DNA from: a virus | Length of the DNA stretch: 33,096 nt | Virus record (IMG/VR): IMGVR_UViG_3300020204_000210 | Coordinates: 1 to 33,096 of that record | Reading direction: 5' to 3' (one strand) | Part shown: one piece after another, positions 1 to 7,323 of the stretch | Numbering within the stretch: the first letter of the stretch is position 1 | How the letters are laid out: every line of letters begins with the position of its first letter | Program-made: the position numbers and the translations under genes | Notes under the pieces: generated by a model | The model's database searches: none | What the model was told of the DNA's origin: nothing | Seen by the model: the letters and a program-made list of their open reading frames with translations, nothing else

Positions 1-126
1 GTTGCCGAACTCCTTGACGAACACGAGAAACGGGCAGTAGACGAGTGGGAACAAAAAGTTGCGCAGACCGAGGCGAACCAACTCAATGACGAGGAAGCAC
101 TCCGTAAATTCCTAGACGGAAACTAA
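1..126 (+). CDS. C-terminal end of an unidentified protein (partial)
   Basis: The reading frame is open from the first base and ends at TAA 124-126, giving the last 41 residues of a gene that begins outside the window. The fragment is highly charged and probably helical (Glu, Lys, Gln, Asp rich, ending KFLDGN). No motif identifies it. It converges with the leftward helicase gene, whose stop codon overlaps it by 4 bp, so no terminator separates the two. Confidence 0.75.
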   Translation, partial: VAELLDEHEKRAVDEWEQKVAQTEANQLNDEEALRKFLDGN

Positions 127-2042
127 ACCGCCAAACCCCGTTGCGTGAAAAGCGAAACTATCTCCGCCCCCGTGCCACCACCCAACACTTCCCCGCCGTC
201 GGTCGCCACATCAACGACACCACGCTTGCGTTCTATCAAGTCATGGATGTATTCGTCAATAGTCCCGTTACACAACAGGTAGGTTGCCGTCACGCTCCCG
301 TGCTGACCGAGCCTGTGGCAGCGCGAATAAGTTTGGTCAACGTCCGCCGGAGTCCACGGTAATTCCACAAAAAGAACGTCTTGCGCAGCCGTCAACGTGT
401 GTCCGGTCTTCGCAGCCTGAATACTCAACACGATGACGGGTGCTGTTTCGCACGGTTCTTCTTGGAAACGGGACTTCACAGCCTCCACATCTTCCACACG
501 CATACCACCCTGAATCTTTAGATTCCCGTATTTGTTCGCTATTTCATCAACAACGTCCCGGTGGTGGGCTGCGACGACGACCTTCAGACCCGACTCTTGA
601 TGGGAATTTATGAATTCTTGTACCGCTTCCATCTTCGCTTTGGCTGCCAGCCGCCGCAAAACGGACAATTTCACGAGATGTTCGTTCGCTTCCGCCTTCA
701 TCCGGGCTAAAACGGCTGCCGACCTGGGTGACAGACCGAGTTCTTCCGCGATTTGTTTGGCGCGTTCCACCAAATACTCCACGATGTCCCGCTCTGCTTT
801 CTCGTATTCGGTCATCGCTGCGGGACTACCCGTGACCCACACGGGTGCGTGCCGTACGGGTGGAAGGTCGGCGAGAACCTGCTGTTTGGTTCGCCGGATG
901 TAGCACACTCCTCGGAGTTTCTCGTTCAGTTCATCAAGGTTTGAGTGACCTGAGATGTTCCATTGTCCCCATTTATCTCGGAACGCTGCGCAATAACGCC
1001 GATAAAAACCCCAACGACCACCGAAAAGATTTAGTTTCCCGATTACTTCCAACTGGCTTGCGTACTCAGCCGGGCGATTCGTGACCGGCGTGCCGGTCAA
1101 GCACAACACGATGCCGTCGGCTGGCAGATTTTTGGCGATTTTGACGGAGGCTTTGGTGCGTTGCGCATCGGGACTTTTGATGTAGTGGCTTTCGTCAAAC
1201 ACGAGTGTTCGGTATCCCGTGAGGCGTTTCTCCCAATGGGCGATGTTTGAGTAGCCGATGACCGTTACATCTGTTTGTTGTTCGGGGAAGGTTTGCCTAT
1301 CGGTAATTGTGGACACGGTGCGTTCGGGTAACCACTTTGCGTACTCTTTCTTCCAATTGAGTACGAGGTTTGGTGGGCATACGACCAACACGGGATAAGA
1401 ATCGTTCACATACTCTGCTGTTGCTATTGCTTGTAGGGTTTTGCCAAGTCCCATGTCGTCGGCGATGAAACAACGCCGGGCGTGCGCAGCGTAGGCGACA
1501 CCAGCACGCTGATACGGGAGCAACGGCAGTCCCGCAACATCCAAGTTCGCTTCGGTTGAGCGGGACATTTGTACGGATTCCTCGTGCTTGTCCTTGATGT
1601 GGTCGGCAAGTTGTACGAGTTCTGCTTCTACGGGTTCACGGAACAGTTCCGCCCACGCCAACACTTCGGCTATTGACGAGATGGGTGCTCTCCATGCTTT
1701 CGTCTTTGCGTGCCAAGTAATGCTCGGTATCTGCTTGACGGCTTTGACTTTCACAGGGTCGTAGGCAAACGACAGGTAGATGTAGTCGCCGTCTTTGCGT
1801 ATGCCGAACACTTTGTTGAGTGGTTCGGGTAGGTCAAATGTGAGGACATCGGGTTCTACGGTGAACCCGTGTCTGTCGGCGAAGTCCCGTATTTCGGCGA
1901 TGGCGGTCATTGGGATACGCCACACTTTGGCGAGTTTGTCCCACTTTGCTCCGTTGATGCGTTTGATGTCCGCTACTTCGTCGGCATCGTACGGTGACTG
2001 CGCTACGAGATGGTCGTCGTTTAGGAATAGTCGTTTGGTCAC
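123..2042 (-). CDS. SNF2-family DNA helicase/translocase, SMARCAL1-like layout
   Basis: A 639-residue superfamily 2 ATPase. Visible motifs are LLPYQRAG (about 174-181), Walker A DDMGLGKT (195-202), Walker B DESH (283-286), motif III LTGTP (315-319) and a C-terminal motif VI with QTYSRCHRLGQ, the SNF2 arginine-finger signature. The N-terminus holds two similar segments (about 32-44 and 108-120) with a W-x-K-x-K-x-WR-x-P pattern, resembling the HARP-like modules before annealing-helicase cores. A role in phage DNA recombination or replication-fork remodelling is likely (inference). The start is GTG. There is no Shine-Dalgarno sequence, but TACAAT lies 6 nt upstream, so it may be made from a leaderless mRNA as well as by read-through from the genes upstream. 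Confidence 0.93.
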   Translation of the reverse strand: MTKRLFLNDDHLVAQSPYDADEVADIKRINGAKWDKLAKVWRIPMTAIAEIRDFADRHGFTVEPDVLTFDLPEPLNKVFGIRKDGDYIYLSFAYDPVKVKAVKQIPSITWHAKTKAWRAPISSIAEVLAWAELFREPVEAELVQLADHIKDKHEESVQMSRSTEANLDVAGLPLLPYQRAGVAYAAHARRCFIADDMGLGKTLQAIATAEYVNDSYPVLVVCPPNLVLNWKKEYAKWLPERTVSTITDRQTFPEQQTDVTVIGYSNIAHWEKRLTGYRTLVFDESHYIKSPDAQRTKASVKIAKNLPADGIVLCLTGTPVTNRPAEYASQLEVIGKLNLFGGRWGFYRRYCAAFRDKWGQWNISGHSNLDELNEKLRGVCYIRRTKQQVLADLPPVRHAPVWVTGSPAAMTEYEKAERDIVEYLVERAKQIAEELGLSPRSAAVLARMKAEANEHLVKLSVLRRLAAKAKMEAVQEFINSHQESGLKVVVAAHHRDVVDEIANKYGNLKIQGGMRVEDVEAVKSRFQEEPCETAPVIVLSIQAAKTGHTLTAAQDVLFVELPWTPADVDQTYSRCHRLGQHGSVTATYLLCNGTIDEYIHDLIERKRGVVDVATDGGEVLGGGTGAEIVSLFTQRGLAV

Positions 2043-2060
2043 GAGATTATTGTACGACGA

Positions 2061-2249
2061 TTAGTTCTTGGTTGAGAGAGATTCTTCCCATAGTTCTACC
2101 GCCTTGTCGTGGATGCGGTCTTGGTACTTGTCGCTAGTCCATGCTTCTTCGGTGAACGGTAGATGTCCGTGTTCTATCAGCCACTCCGTTGCGGTGATTA
2201 GCCAATTCTCGTGCTCGTTGCTTGGTAGGTCGTAGAATTGTGTGGTCAT
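2061..2249 (-). CDS. Small hypothetical protein, 62 aa
   Basis: An acidic, tryptophan-containing protein with no recognised domain. Its ATG overlaps the TGA of the gene before it (ATGA), which suggests translational coupling in the leftward operon that starts near 3442. The helicase gene follows after a gap of about 18 bp. Confidence 0.75.
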   Translation of the reverse strand: MTTQFYDLPSNEHENWLITATEWLIEHGHLPFTEEAWTSDKYQDRIHDKAVELWEESLSTKN

Positions 2250-2470
2250 TTGAGTTCCGATACGCCCACAACGCCGTCACCTAGAACATCGTTCACAAAC
2301 TTTTTCATCGCGTTCATCCGTGCGTTGTATCTGTCCACCGCTTCTCGGTAGGTGACCTTGCCGAGTTCGTGGATACAGTTCAGATACACAGCGTCGGTGA
2401 CATCGGTGATGAGCGTGTCCATTTGGGTTTCGGGTACGGTGAGTTTGCTATCAACAGTTTTCATAAACAT
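2246..2470 (-). CDS. Small hypothetical protein, 74 aa
   Basis: A mostly helical, soluble-looking protein of unknown function. The start overlaps the LysM gene by 20 bp. AAAGGACAGG sits at Shine-Dalgarno distance before the first ATG; a second in-frame ATG two codons later is an alternative start. The stop codon overlaps the next start as ATGA. Confidence 0.7.
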   Translation of the reverse strand: MFMKTVDSKLTVPETQMDTLITDVTDAVYLNCIHELGKVTYREAVDRYNARMNAMKKFVNDVLGDGVVGVSELK

Positions 2471-2786
2471 AAACCTGTCCTTTTTGTATGACTATGATTT
2501 CACAGTCTTGGTTGGTTGGTAGAAAGATGCGGTCTCCGCTTTGGATGAGTGTTCCGTACGCATTTACGAGTTTGTCGGTTGCGTGTTGGATGCTCCCATC
2601 GCAGTAGGTTTCTGCGATACGCCACAGGGTGTCTCCGTACTGAACGGTGTGCTCCACAGGTTCACAGGTGAACGCGCCTGCTCGTTTGCTTGCGTATCCG
2701 ATGGATAATGTCATCGCAACGAACACAAGTCCGATGGTGACGATGTTACGCAGTTTGCGTGAACGGTATCGGTGAACAGTTCTCAT
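2451..2786 (-). CDS. Membrane-anchored LysM-domain protein
   Basis: 111 residues from the preferred ATG. A basic N-terminus (RYRSRK) is followed by a single membrane segment (about IVTIGLVFVAMTLSIGYA), then a LysM domain beginning HTVQYGDTLWRIAETYC and ending with a GDRIFLP-type strand. LysM domains bind peptidoglycan N-acetylglucosamine, so the protein probably sits in the membrane with LysM facing the cell wall. A TTG 39 bp upstream also extends the frame, but AGAGGAAAG lies 9 nt before this ATG and the ATG overlaps the preceding TGA (ATGA), which fixes the start. It may assist lysis or wall attachment (inference). Confidence 0.85.
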   Translation of the reverse strand: MRTVHRYRSRKLRNIVTIGLVFVAMTLSIGYASKRAGAFTCEPVEHTVQYGDTLWRIAETYCDGSIQHATDKLVNAYGTLIQSGDRIFLPTNQDCEIIVIQKGQVYVYENC

Positions 2787-2956
2787 TTTGCGTATCTTTC
2801 CTCTGCGGATAAAGAATGTACCCAACGACCAGAAGATAAACGGAATTTCTTTGTCTTCGGTGCGTCGTCTAGTTGGAGAATAAGTAGTTCTCCAAACTCT
2901 TCGTCACTCAAATCATTTGGGACAAAAAATTTCACCATAACTGCTCTTCTGCTCAT
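2783..2956 (-). CDS. Small hypothetical protein, 57 aa
   Basis: A short frame linked at both ends by ATGA overlaps: its ATG overlaps the stop of the upstream gene and its TGA overlaps the LysM start. The translation begins MSRRAVMVKFFVPNDLSDEE and ends SAEERYAK. No domain is recognised. The double coupling and the absence of any other gene in the gap make it likely to be real. Confidence 0.7.
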   Translation of the reverse strand: MSRRAVMVKFFVPNDLSDEEFGELLILQLDDAPKTKKFRLSSGRWVHSLSAEERYAK

Positions 2957-3162
2957 AGTGGTGCGTCGCTCACTACATCTAAGATTTCGTGCTCATCAAC
3001 ATCAAGCACGACCGACTCATTCGTGTAGGGGTTCTTGCCGATGAGCGTCACTTTGCCCTTCGTCGTCTTCGACTTCTTGGGTGTTGAGTAAACGTCAACT
3101 GTTATTTCTCCGACTCGTACGATGTCAAATCTCTTGACTAGTTTGACGAATTTTTTGCGCAT
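2953..3162 (-). CDS. Small hypothetical protein, 69 aa
   Basis: A basic N-terminus (MRKKFVKLVKRF) is followed by beta-rich sequence. The ATG is chosen because it forms a TGATG junction with the preceding stop; TTG and GTG codons just upstream lie inside the previous gene. Function unknown. Confidence 0.7.
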   Translation of the reverse strand: MRKKFVKLVKRFDIVRVGEITVDVYSTPKKSKTTKGKVTLIGKNPYTNESVVLDVDEHEILDVVSDAPL

Positions 3163-3395
3163 CACCAATTGTCCTCGCTGTCCACAGTTTCCATTATGGT
3201 TGAGTTTTCCGTGTTGGTTTGTATTTGTACCTCATTTATCTCGTTGATAAACGGTAGGGACATGCTTCCTGCTTTTACGCGCTTGCCCTTGTAGTTGTGA
3301 ATAAGTTGCTCAACGAATTTATGAGCACTCAATTTCGGTGGGATGACGAATGTGACCGTCACATGCTTGTATTGTTCTTTCGTTATTTCGCTCAC
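3162..3395 (-). CDS. Small hypothetical protein, 77 aa; first gene of leftward operon
   Basis: The start is GTG, preceded by the standard leader hairpin and a GGAGAAAG ribosome-binding site. It leads the operon running down to the LysM and helicase genes. The sequence is alpha/beta with no known motif. Confidence 0.75.
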   Translation of the reverse strand: MSEITKEQYKHVTVTFVIPPKLSAHKFVEQLIHNYKGKRVKAGSMSLPFINEINEVQIQTNTENSTIMETVDSEDNW

Positions 3396-3410
3396 TTGGT
3401 ATCGCTTTCT

Positions 3411-3471
3411 CCACCTTTCGGTGGGCTAGTTGTTACATACCATCATACAGGGGGGTGTAACACGGTGTCAA
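3411..3471 (-). promoter_or_regulatory. Promoter plus leader hairpin (leftward)
   Basis: On the minus strand, TTGACA (3471-3466), an 18-nt spacer containing GTGTTACACC, then TATGAT (3447-3442). This is one of the best consensus promoters in the window. The leader carries ACTAG and a CCACC-tttc-GGTGG hairpin (3411-3424) just before the ribosome-binding site. Confidence 0.8.
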
Positions 3472-3477
3472 GTATGG

Positions 3478-4320
3478 TCACAAGTCGTAGACCGCGACAT
3501 CTCCGTCTCGGTATCTAAAAGTCGTAAAGTCCCCTTTCGCAGTCTTTGATTTCGGGAAACGCACAAACTTGTTTGGTTCGTCAGCATGTCGCTCCGCACG
3601 ATTCATCTCCCTGCGTCGCTCCTGAATCCGAGTCATCACACGACCACAACCAAGTTGCTTCCAATTCTTGTGCCAGTCAGGGGAGTCCCGATACACAAGG
3701 TTGGTCGTATCTAAGAAATACGAATACATACTCAAAGTTTTGCTGTCGTAGTGGTACAGGGGAAAGTAACGGTAAGAACCATACGCTCGGTTCGCATCAA
3801 AATCGGGACTTTTGAGTTCGGTCTGCTCAAACATTGAGCGCAATGTTTTCTTCCATAGGTCGGTTGCTGTGGTGAAAGAGAAACCTTCGCACGGGTATGC
3901 GGTTGTGTCTCTTGGTGAAAGCAGTTCGTTCCTGTCTATGGTGATGAAAGGAGGTAACAGTATGTTGCGGTCTTCCCGTACGAACTGCGACGAGTTCGGG
4001 TCAAAGAAGAAGTTGTCTGTTTCTATGACTAGATGTCCCGACCATCCGCCCAAGTCGGGGGAGAAGCGAGATGCTGTAACATTCCAAGCACCCGCAGACA
4101 TTTTGTCTGCTGAGTTTCCTGCTTGTTCCCAACCTTCCTTGTTAAACACAATTGTTCCGACGGGTCGCACTTTGTGCGGAATGTCCAAACATTTAAGAAC
4201 TTTATGTGCGAAGTTTCCTGCCCAAATACAATGATTAGACGCAAGCCCGATGACCGATGCAGTCTCGTAAATAGCGATGCCGAGTTCGTTGAGAATTTGT
4301 TCTTCTTCTTCTAATTTCAT
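3478..4320 (-). CDS. Transglutaminase/papain-like fold protein, putative Cys-His-Asp enzyme
   Basis: 280 residues. The order SNHCIWAGNFAHKVL (Cys31 at a helix start), GGWSGHLVIE (His96) and FFFDPNSSQF (Asp107) matches the Cys...His...Asp layout of the transglutaminase, NAT and papain-like folds. The GHLVIE...FFDP spacing is typical of the two central strands. The C-terminal part is basic and unassigned. An AGGAGGTG ribosome-binding site lies inside the upstream small gene, whose TGA overlaps this ATG. Substrate is unknown; peptidase, amidase or acyltransferase activity are all possible. Family assignment is by motif reading only. Confidence 0.65.
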   Translation of the reverse strand: MKLEEEEQILNELGIAIYETASVIGLASNHCIWAGNFAHKVLKCLDIPHKVRPVGTIVFNKEGWEQAGNSADKMSAGAWNVTASRFSPDLGGWSGHLVIETDNFFFDPNSSQFVREDRNILLPPFITIDRNELLSPRDTTAYPCEGFSFTTATDLWKKTLRSMFEQTELKSPDFDANRAYGSYRYFPLYHYDSKTLSMYSYFLDTTNLVYRDSPDWHKNWKQLGCGRVMTRIQERRREMNRAERHADEPNKFVRFPKSKTAKGDFTTFRYRDGDVAVYDL

Positions 4321-4418
4321 TCCTGCTCACCTCCTGATGAATACTGTTTAACACAAATTGCGACCATAGTCCCGCCTATGACGAGACCTAGTAATCCGAG
4401 TATTGACTCAAATATCAT
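4317..4418 (-). CDS. Small single-span membrane protein, 33 aa
   Basis: A short frame, MIFESILGLLGLVIGGTMVA followed by ICVKQ and a polar tail ending GGEQE. Its stop overlaps the start of the next gene, and its 3' end carries that gene's AGGAGG site. The frame stays open further upstream but runs into repeat DNA. The ATG at 4418 is preferred because an ideal promoter places transcription start on it (next entry). Confidence 0.6.
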   Translation of the reverse strand: MIFESILGLLGLVIGGTMVAICVKQYSSGGEQE

Positions 4419-4425
4419 AAGTAGT

Positions 4426-4454
4426 AATCTAGCGGAGTGAGACACATCTGTCAA
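4426..4454 (-). promoter_or_regulatory. Consensus promoter for a leaderless mRNA
   Basis: Minus strand: TTGACA (4454-4449), 17-nt spacer, TAGATT (4431-4426), then 7 nt to the ATG at 4418. Transcription would start at or next to the A of the start codon. No Shine-Dalgarno sequence is present. Confidence 0.75.
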
Positions 4455-4493
4455 GTCCCGTTTCTGGACTTGACCGAAGAAACAGACGGGACT
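4453..4493. repeat. AGTCCCG / CGGGACT inverted cluster, island A
   Basis: AGTCCCG near 4454 and CGGGACT near 4487 face each other. The left copy also forms CAAGTCC-CGTTTCT-GGACTTG, a perfect 7-bp stem. It overlaps the -35 end of the leftward promoter. Confidence 0.6.
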
Positions 4494-4562
4494 CCCCCGC
4501 CACCCCACCCCGAACCCGAAATTTCGCCCCCCCACCCGACCCGAAGTCGTCACTCTTCCTAT

Positions 4563-4578
4563 GACGGTGGCGGAAAGC
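4563..4578 (+). repeat. 16-bp repeat, copy 1
   Basis: Exact GACGGTGGCGGAAAGC preceded by TTCCTAT. It is in the same orientation as all other copies and lies upstream of the promoter of island A. Confidence 0.9.
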
Positions 4579-4596
4579 CGGTGCCGGACGCCCACC

Positions 4597-4650
4597 GTGT
4601 AACACCCCCCGTCTAAGGTGGTGGCAACTACTAGCCCGACCTCGCGTCGG
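4597..4650 (+). promoter_or_regulatory. Cassette promoter and leader hairpin, island A
   Basis: GTGTAACACC-N7-TAAGGT (4597-4619), then ACTACTAG and the hairpin CCGAC-CTCGC-GTCGG (4636-4650), followed by GAGAAAGGAAAA and the ATG at 4667. There is no clear TTGACA. Confidence 0.7.
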
Positions 4651-4666
4651 AGAAAGGAAAACCCAC

Positions 4667-4867
4667 ATGAGCAAGTCTCAGTTCGGAATTCGCGCCCACG
4701 CGCAAGTTCAGACCATTGACGGGGAGTCGTTCGAGTTCCAACCCGAACATCTCTTCTGCGATGAGTGCTGGTCGTGCGCGGACACCGCGTATGCCCATGC
4801 TCTTTGGCACGGCGTTACCACGGCGTTCACCAAAGACGGGCATTCCATTACCGTTATCCGCGCCTGA
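4667..4867 (+). CDS. Small Cys/His-containing protein, 66 aa
   Basis: The middle of the protein contains LFCDECWSC with downstream histidines, which could bind a metal. It is transcribed alone from the cassette promoter and ends just before a strong terminator, so it is a monocistronic unit. Function unknown. Confidence 0.8.
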   Translation: MSKSQFGIRAHAQVQTIDGESFEFQPEHLFCDECWSCADTAYAHALWHGVTTAFTKDGHSITVIRA

Positions 4868-4884
4868 GCGCGTCTGACGCGACA

Positions 4885-4920
4885 CCCCCGTGCCTGATAA
4901 GGGTACGGGGGGTTTCGTCG
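4885..4920 (+). terminator. Rho-independent-type terminator
   Basis: A 10-bp stem (CCCCCGTGCC with GGTACGGGGG, one G-T pair) and a short loop are followed by TTTCGTCGTTTC. It sits between convergent genes and ends the 66-residue protein's transcript. Confidence 0.75.
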
Positions 4921-4923
4921 TTT

Positions 4924-5547
4924 CTAGGGGTTCTTAGGCAGTAATGAGCCCTTCTTGGAGCATGATTTGGGTGCTTTGTCGCCCCACGCGCACTTGTCCC
5001 AGGGAGCCCAGCCCGAATAGTCGTAAAGCAGTTTCCCTGCCCGCAAGTTCGTCAGGGGGTCTAGCAAGGGTTCTTGGTTGCAGATGCCCATGTCCAAGCA
5101 GACCCGCGCCCACTTGTTCCGCTTGAGGTTGTAGTTCACCCCGTTGATTTGGAGCAGTCCCGTGTCCGAACGGTGATTCCACTCCCTGACCCGCAAGATT
5201 TCGCAGGTCGGGGAAGGGACATCTCCACCCATAAGGTTGGGACACCCGCCGCTTTCCCTGAGAATAATGTGTTTCAGCATCGGGAGATGTTCGGGTTTCC
5301 ACCCGGCTTCTGCCGCCATTTCGGGAAGCCAGTGGTCTACCTGACCATGTAAGAACTGAATAGCGGGTTTAGCGGGAACGGTAACAGTCCCACTTACCCT
5401 GTCCGCCACGGGCGGGACTTGTTGAGTTATGGAAGAGATGATTATTGCTTGGTCGGTTACTTCCGGTGCCGGTGCTTCTATCTTTGACCCGATTCCGAAA
5501 GCAGTTCCGTACAAAGCAATAATGCTTACGAGTGTTTTGCCTAACAA
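4924..5547 (-). CDS. Exported lysozyme-like transglycosylase (SLT-type), probable lytic enzyme
   Basis: 207 residues. A hydrophobic N-terminus (about 5-20, LVSIIALYGTAFGIG) looks like a signal peptide or anchor, followed by a Pro/Val/Thr-rich linker. The C-terminal domain has ILRESGG with the probable catalytic Glu98, GLLQIN (130-135) and NLRAGKLLYDYSGWAPW, the three hallmark blocks of SLT/lysozyme-fold muramidases. It is expected to cleave glycan strands after export, in lysis or entry. Several cysteines near the catalytic core may form disulfides. The start is TTG with AAAGGA at good distance; no better start is seen. Confidence 0.88.
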   Translation of the reverse strand: MLGKTLVSIIALYGTAFGIGSKIEAPAPEVTDQAIIISSITQQVPPVADRVSGTVTVPAKPAIQFLHGQVDHWLPEMAAEAGWKPEHLPMLKHIILRESGGCPNLMGGDVPSPTCEILRVREWNHRSDTGLLQINGVNYNLKRNKWARVCLDMGICNQEPLLDPLTNLRAGKLLYDYSGWAPWDKCAWGDKAPKSCSKKGSLLPKNP

Positions 5548-5830
5548 GTTGTTGTCCTTTGTTTGGGGTATGTTGCTGTCCGGGGTATTGATGCTTCCCG
5601 TCTAATAACTATTTACAAGTTTACCATTTGATGTCTTTTGGGGTCAATAGGCTGCGCGCATGGCATCAATTTTGCTGTTTTTCGTCTGGTCGCCCGGTCT
5701 TCGTTCGGTCTTCCCTGGTTTTGGGTTGGAAGTCCCGAAACTGTTGCTGGGTAACGGGACTAGCGGGGTGGCTGAACCTAGTTGGTTGGGGGTTTGGGGT
5801 ATCTACTTAGGTGGCAGACCACCGATACGG

Positions 5831-5848
5831 GTGTGACGCGGTTCACAC
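5831..5848. promoter_or_regulatory. Perfect CRP-family-like operator dyad
   Basis: GTGTGA-CGCGGT-TCACAC is a perfect 18-bp dyad containing TGTGA-N6-TCACA, the consensus of CRP/FNR-family regulators. Its centre lies about 60 bp upstream of the start expected from the promoter at 5865-5893. Confidence 0.6.
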
Positions 5849-5864
5849 GGGATTTCCCGAACAT

Positions 5865-5893
5865 TTGACGGGTCGCACGGTCAGCAATAGGTG
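5865..5893 (+). promoter_or_regulatory. Putative promoter for the gene at 5918
   Basis: TTGACG, 17-nt spacer, TAGGTG. The -10 is weak, which fits dependence on an activator bound at the dyad upstream. Confidence 0.45.
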
Positions 5894-5917
5894 GGCAACA
5901 ACACGAAAGGCAACACG

Positions 5918-6142
5918 ATGAAGACAACGACACGGCTACTGATAGACGAACTAGACCGCTCGCGACGCGCAGGGTGGGCGTTCGGATTCACGCAGAAAGA
6001 GCAAGCGCAGATGCTGAGAGATGAGAACGACAAACTGAAATGGTTGGTGCGTCACTTGGTGCGGAAGATTATCTTCCACAAACGCCTACACAACGACGAC
6101 GACCTAGTGGAACTAGCCAAACACTTGGAGATGTCTGTCTAG
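5918..6142 (+). CDS. Small basic helical protein, 74 aa
   Basis: The ATG is chosen over an upstream GTG because AAAGG lies 7 nt before it. The sequence is Arg/Lys rich and probably helical (QMLRDENDKLKWLVRHLVRK), and could be a short coiled coil or nucleic-acid-binding protein. No family is recognised. Confidence 0.7.
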   Translation: MKTTTRLLIDELDRSRRAGWAFGFTQKEQAQMLRDENDKLKWLVRHLVRKIIFHKRLHNDDDLVELAKHLEMSV

Positions 6143-6174
6143 CCCCACTAGGTGCGTTTTACTGATTCGGTGGA

Positions 6175-6414
6175 TTAGGCGTACTCAACCTCGTAAGAGT
6201 GAACGATGAAATCCTCACCACTTGCTTCGCTCATGAGACCTTTCAGTTCTTCTTCACCGCCATGGCAGAAGTAGAAGATTTTGGAATCATGCGTGCCGAA
6301 CTTGTCGTATCCTTCTTCTTCGCAGTCTTCCGCGAAAGAGATGAAGACAGGGCGAATCTGTTTGGGCAGGTCGCGCCACTCGATTTGGCAGTATGCGCCG
6401 ATAGGTGTGTTCAC
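6175..6414 (-). CDS. Small hypothetical protein, 79 aa
   Basis: The start is taken as GTG at 6414, which overlaps the preceding TGA as GTGA; an upstream in-frame start lies inside the previous gene. The protein is acidic (EDCEEEGYDKF). No known domain. Confidence 0.7.
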   Translation of the reverse strand: MNTPIGAYCQIEWRDLPKQIRPVFISFAEDCEEEGYDKFGTHDSKIFYFCHGGEEELKGLMSEASGEDFIVHSYEVEYA

Positions 6415-6668
6415 TTTGCTACCACCCACTTCCCTTCCACGAGCACGAATCCCATGTGCTCCGCGTAATCAGGGTCATCGTAGAACGCGACATCGCGACA
6501 GTAATCGCAAATCTCGGATACCGAGTAGACGCGCTCCATAGGGCATGAACAACCGTTTGCCTTGCGGAGCACTTCGGAGCACTCCCTACAAAGGTTGTTG
6601 GTGAGCGGAGACCACTCGTCTCCGCAGTTGGCGCAGGCAACATCGTTGCCGAACTCAGGTGTGGTCAT
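6411..6668 (-). CDS. Zinc-ribbon protein, 85 aa
   Basis: Several Cys pairs are visible: CANCGDEW, LCREC, CSCPMERV and CDYC, consistent with one or two zinc ribbons. Second gene of a coupled leftward trio (ATGA upstream, GTGA downstream). A nucleic-acid-binding or adaptor role is possible but unproven. Confidence 0.75.
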   Translation of the reverse strand: MTTPEFGNDVACANCGDEWSPLTNNLCRECSEVLRKANGCSCPMERVYSVSEICDYCRDVAFYDDPDYAEHMGFVLVEGKWVVAK

Positions 6669-6880
6669 GAGAGCACCTCAACCGATTCCACCTCATACCA
6701 ATGGGAGAACCCTTCCTCAAACAAATCCGACAACGCTTGTACGCGAGCATCGTCTTCGTCTGTCGTGGTCACCATTACCGCGATGTGGGTAATCGTTGTC
6801 TCGGCATGGTACTCGTCTTTGAGAGCGAGATTCACCTGAAAGGTGAACTCCTCAACGAGTGTTGTTTCTTCTGTATTCAT
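6665..6880 (-). CDS. Small acidic protein, 71 aa; possible relative of the proteins at 10491 and 10718
   Basis: First gene of the trio, behind a cassette promoter. The pattern FTFQV...TTTDEDDARVQALSDL...GFSHWYEV resembles the two tandem proteins at 10491 and 10718 (a strand, then D-E-D-x-A, a helix, then an aromatic turn). Function unknown. Confidence 0.75.
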   Translation of the reverse strand: MNTEETTLVEEFTFQVNLALKDEYHAETTITHIAVMVTTTDEDDARVQALSDLFEEGFSHWYEVESVEVLS

Positions 6881-6893
6881 GGTATTCCTTTCT

Positions 6894-6949
6894 CCACCCG
6901 TTCGGGTGGGCTAGTTGTTGTTATTCAGATTACGCACGGGGTGTAGCGA
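6894..6949 (-). promoter_or_regulatory. Cassette promoter and leader hairpin (leftward)
   Basis: Minus strand: element CTACACC, N7 (CCGTGCG), TAATCT at 6932-6927; the leader hairpin CCACCCG-AA-CGGGTGG is at 6909-6894. The stem sequence differs from the usual CCGAC form but pairs perfectly. Confidence 0.65.
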
Positions 6950-6973
6950 AGTGTGACTTCACTTCACCCCGTG
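6938..6973. repeat. Large inverted repeat between operons
   Basis: The two arms (CGGGGTGTAGCGAAGT and ACTTCACTTCACCCCG) pair over 16 positions with two mismatches around a GTG loop. It overlaps the end of the gene at 6964 and the upstream element of the next promoter, so it could be both a 3' end signal and an operator. Confidence 0.6.
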
Positions 6974-7308
6974 TAGTTCGGGAGAAGTTCCTTCCACAAG
7001 TCGTTGTAATCTTCTTCCTTGCGCTTGCGGTGGTTCTGCTGAACTTCCTTCTGCCACTCCACGAGTTCGTCACCCTCACCGTTCTCAATAAGACCGAGAA
7101 ACGGATTCGGGTATCCGACGACATCGTTCACGAAGTCTTCCGCGTCTCCGAGTGCGTTCTCTCCGAGAAACTCCACCGATTCCCTGCTACGCATAAGCGG
7201 ATTCTCAGGGTTCACGGGGTGCTCCAACAAGATTCGCACCTGAGCGTCGTCGTTCTCCCACACGGTGAGAGTCCAACCGAGTTGCTGAATCTGTCTCTGT
7301 ATCTTCAC
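6964..7308 (-). CDS. Hypothetical protein, 114 aa
   Basis: GTG start at 7308 directly after the cassette leader (GGAGAAGGGATACCGAA). Longer in-frame starts would run through the promoter and hairpin. Polar protein with a basic C-terminal helix (NHRKRKEEDYNDLWKEL). No family recognised. Confidence 0.75.
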   Translation of the reverse strand: MKIQRQIQQLGWTLTVWENDDAQVRILLEHPVNPENPLMRSRESVEFLGENALGDAEDFVNDVVGYPNPFLGLIENGEGDELVEWQKEVQQNHRKRKEEDYNDLWKELLPNYTG

Positions 7309-7323
7309 TTCGGTATCCCTTCT

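Larger units (their letters stand above)
5548..5917. other. Intergenic control region (370 bp)
   Basis: No convincing gene. It holds an AGTCCCG...CGGGACT pair (about 5729-5760), a GGTGG-caga-CCACC hairpin near 5810, a perfect CRP-like dyad and a TTGACG promoter for the rightward gene at 5918. A 60-codon rightward frame at 5628 lacks a ribosome-binding site and has atypical composition. Confidence 0.6.

Noticed and set aside
4419-4595. N-terminal extension of the small membrane protein to 92 residues
   Set aside because: The extension translates the control island backwards, including the 16-bp repeat, and would lie upstream of the TTGACA promoter.
5628-5810. 60-codon rightward frame in the intergenic region
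   Set aside because: No ribosome site, unusual Trp/Cys-rich product, and it overlaps AGTCCCG palindromes.
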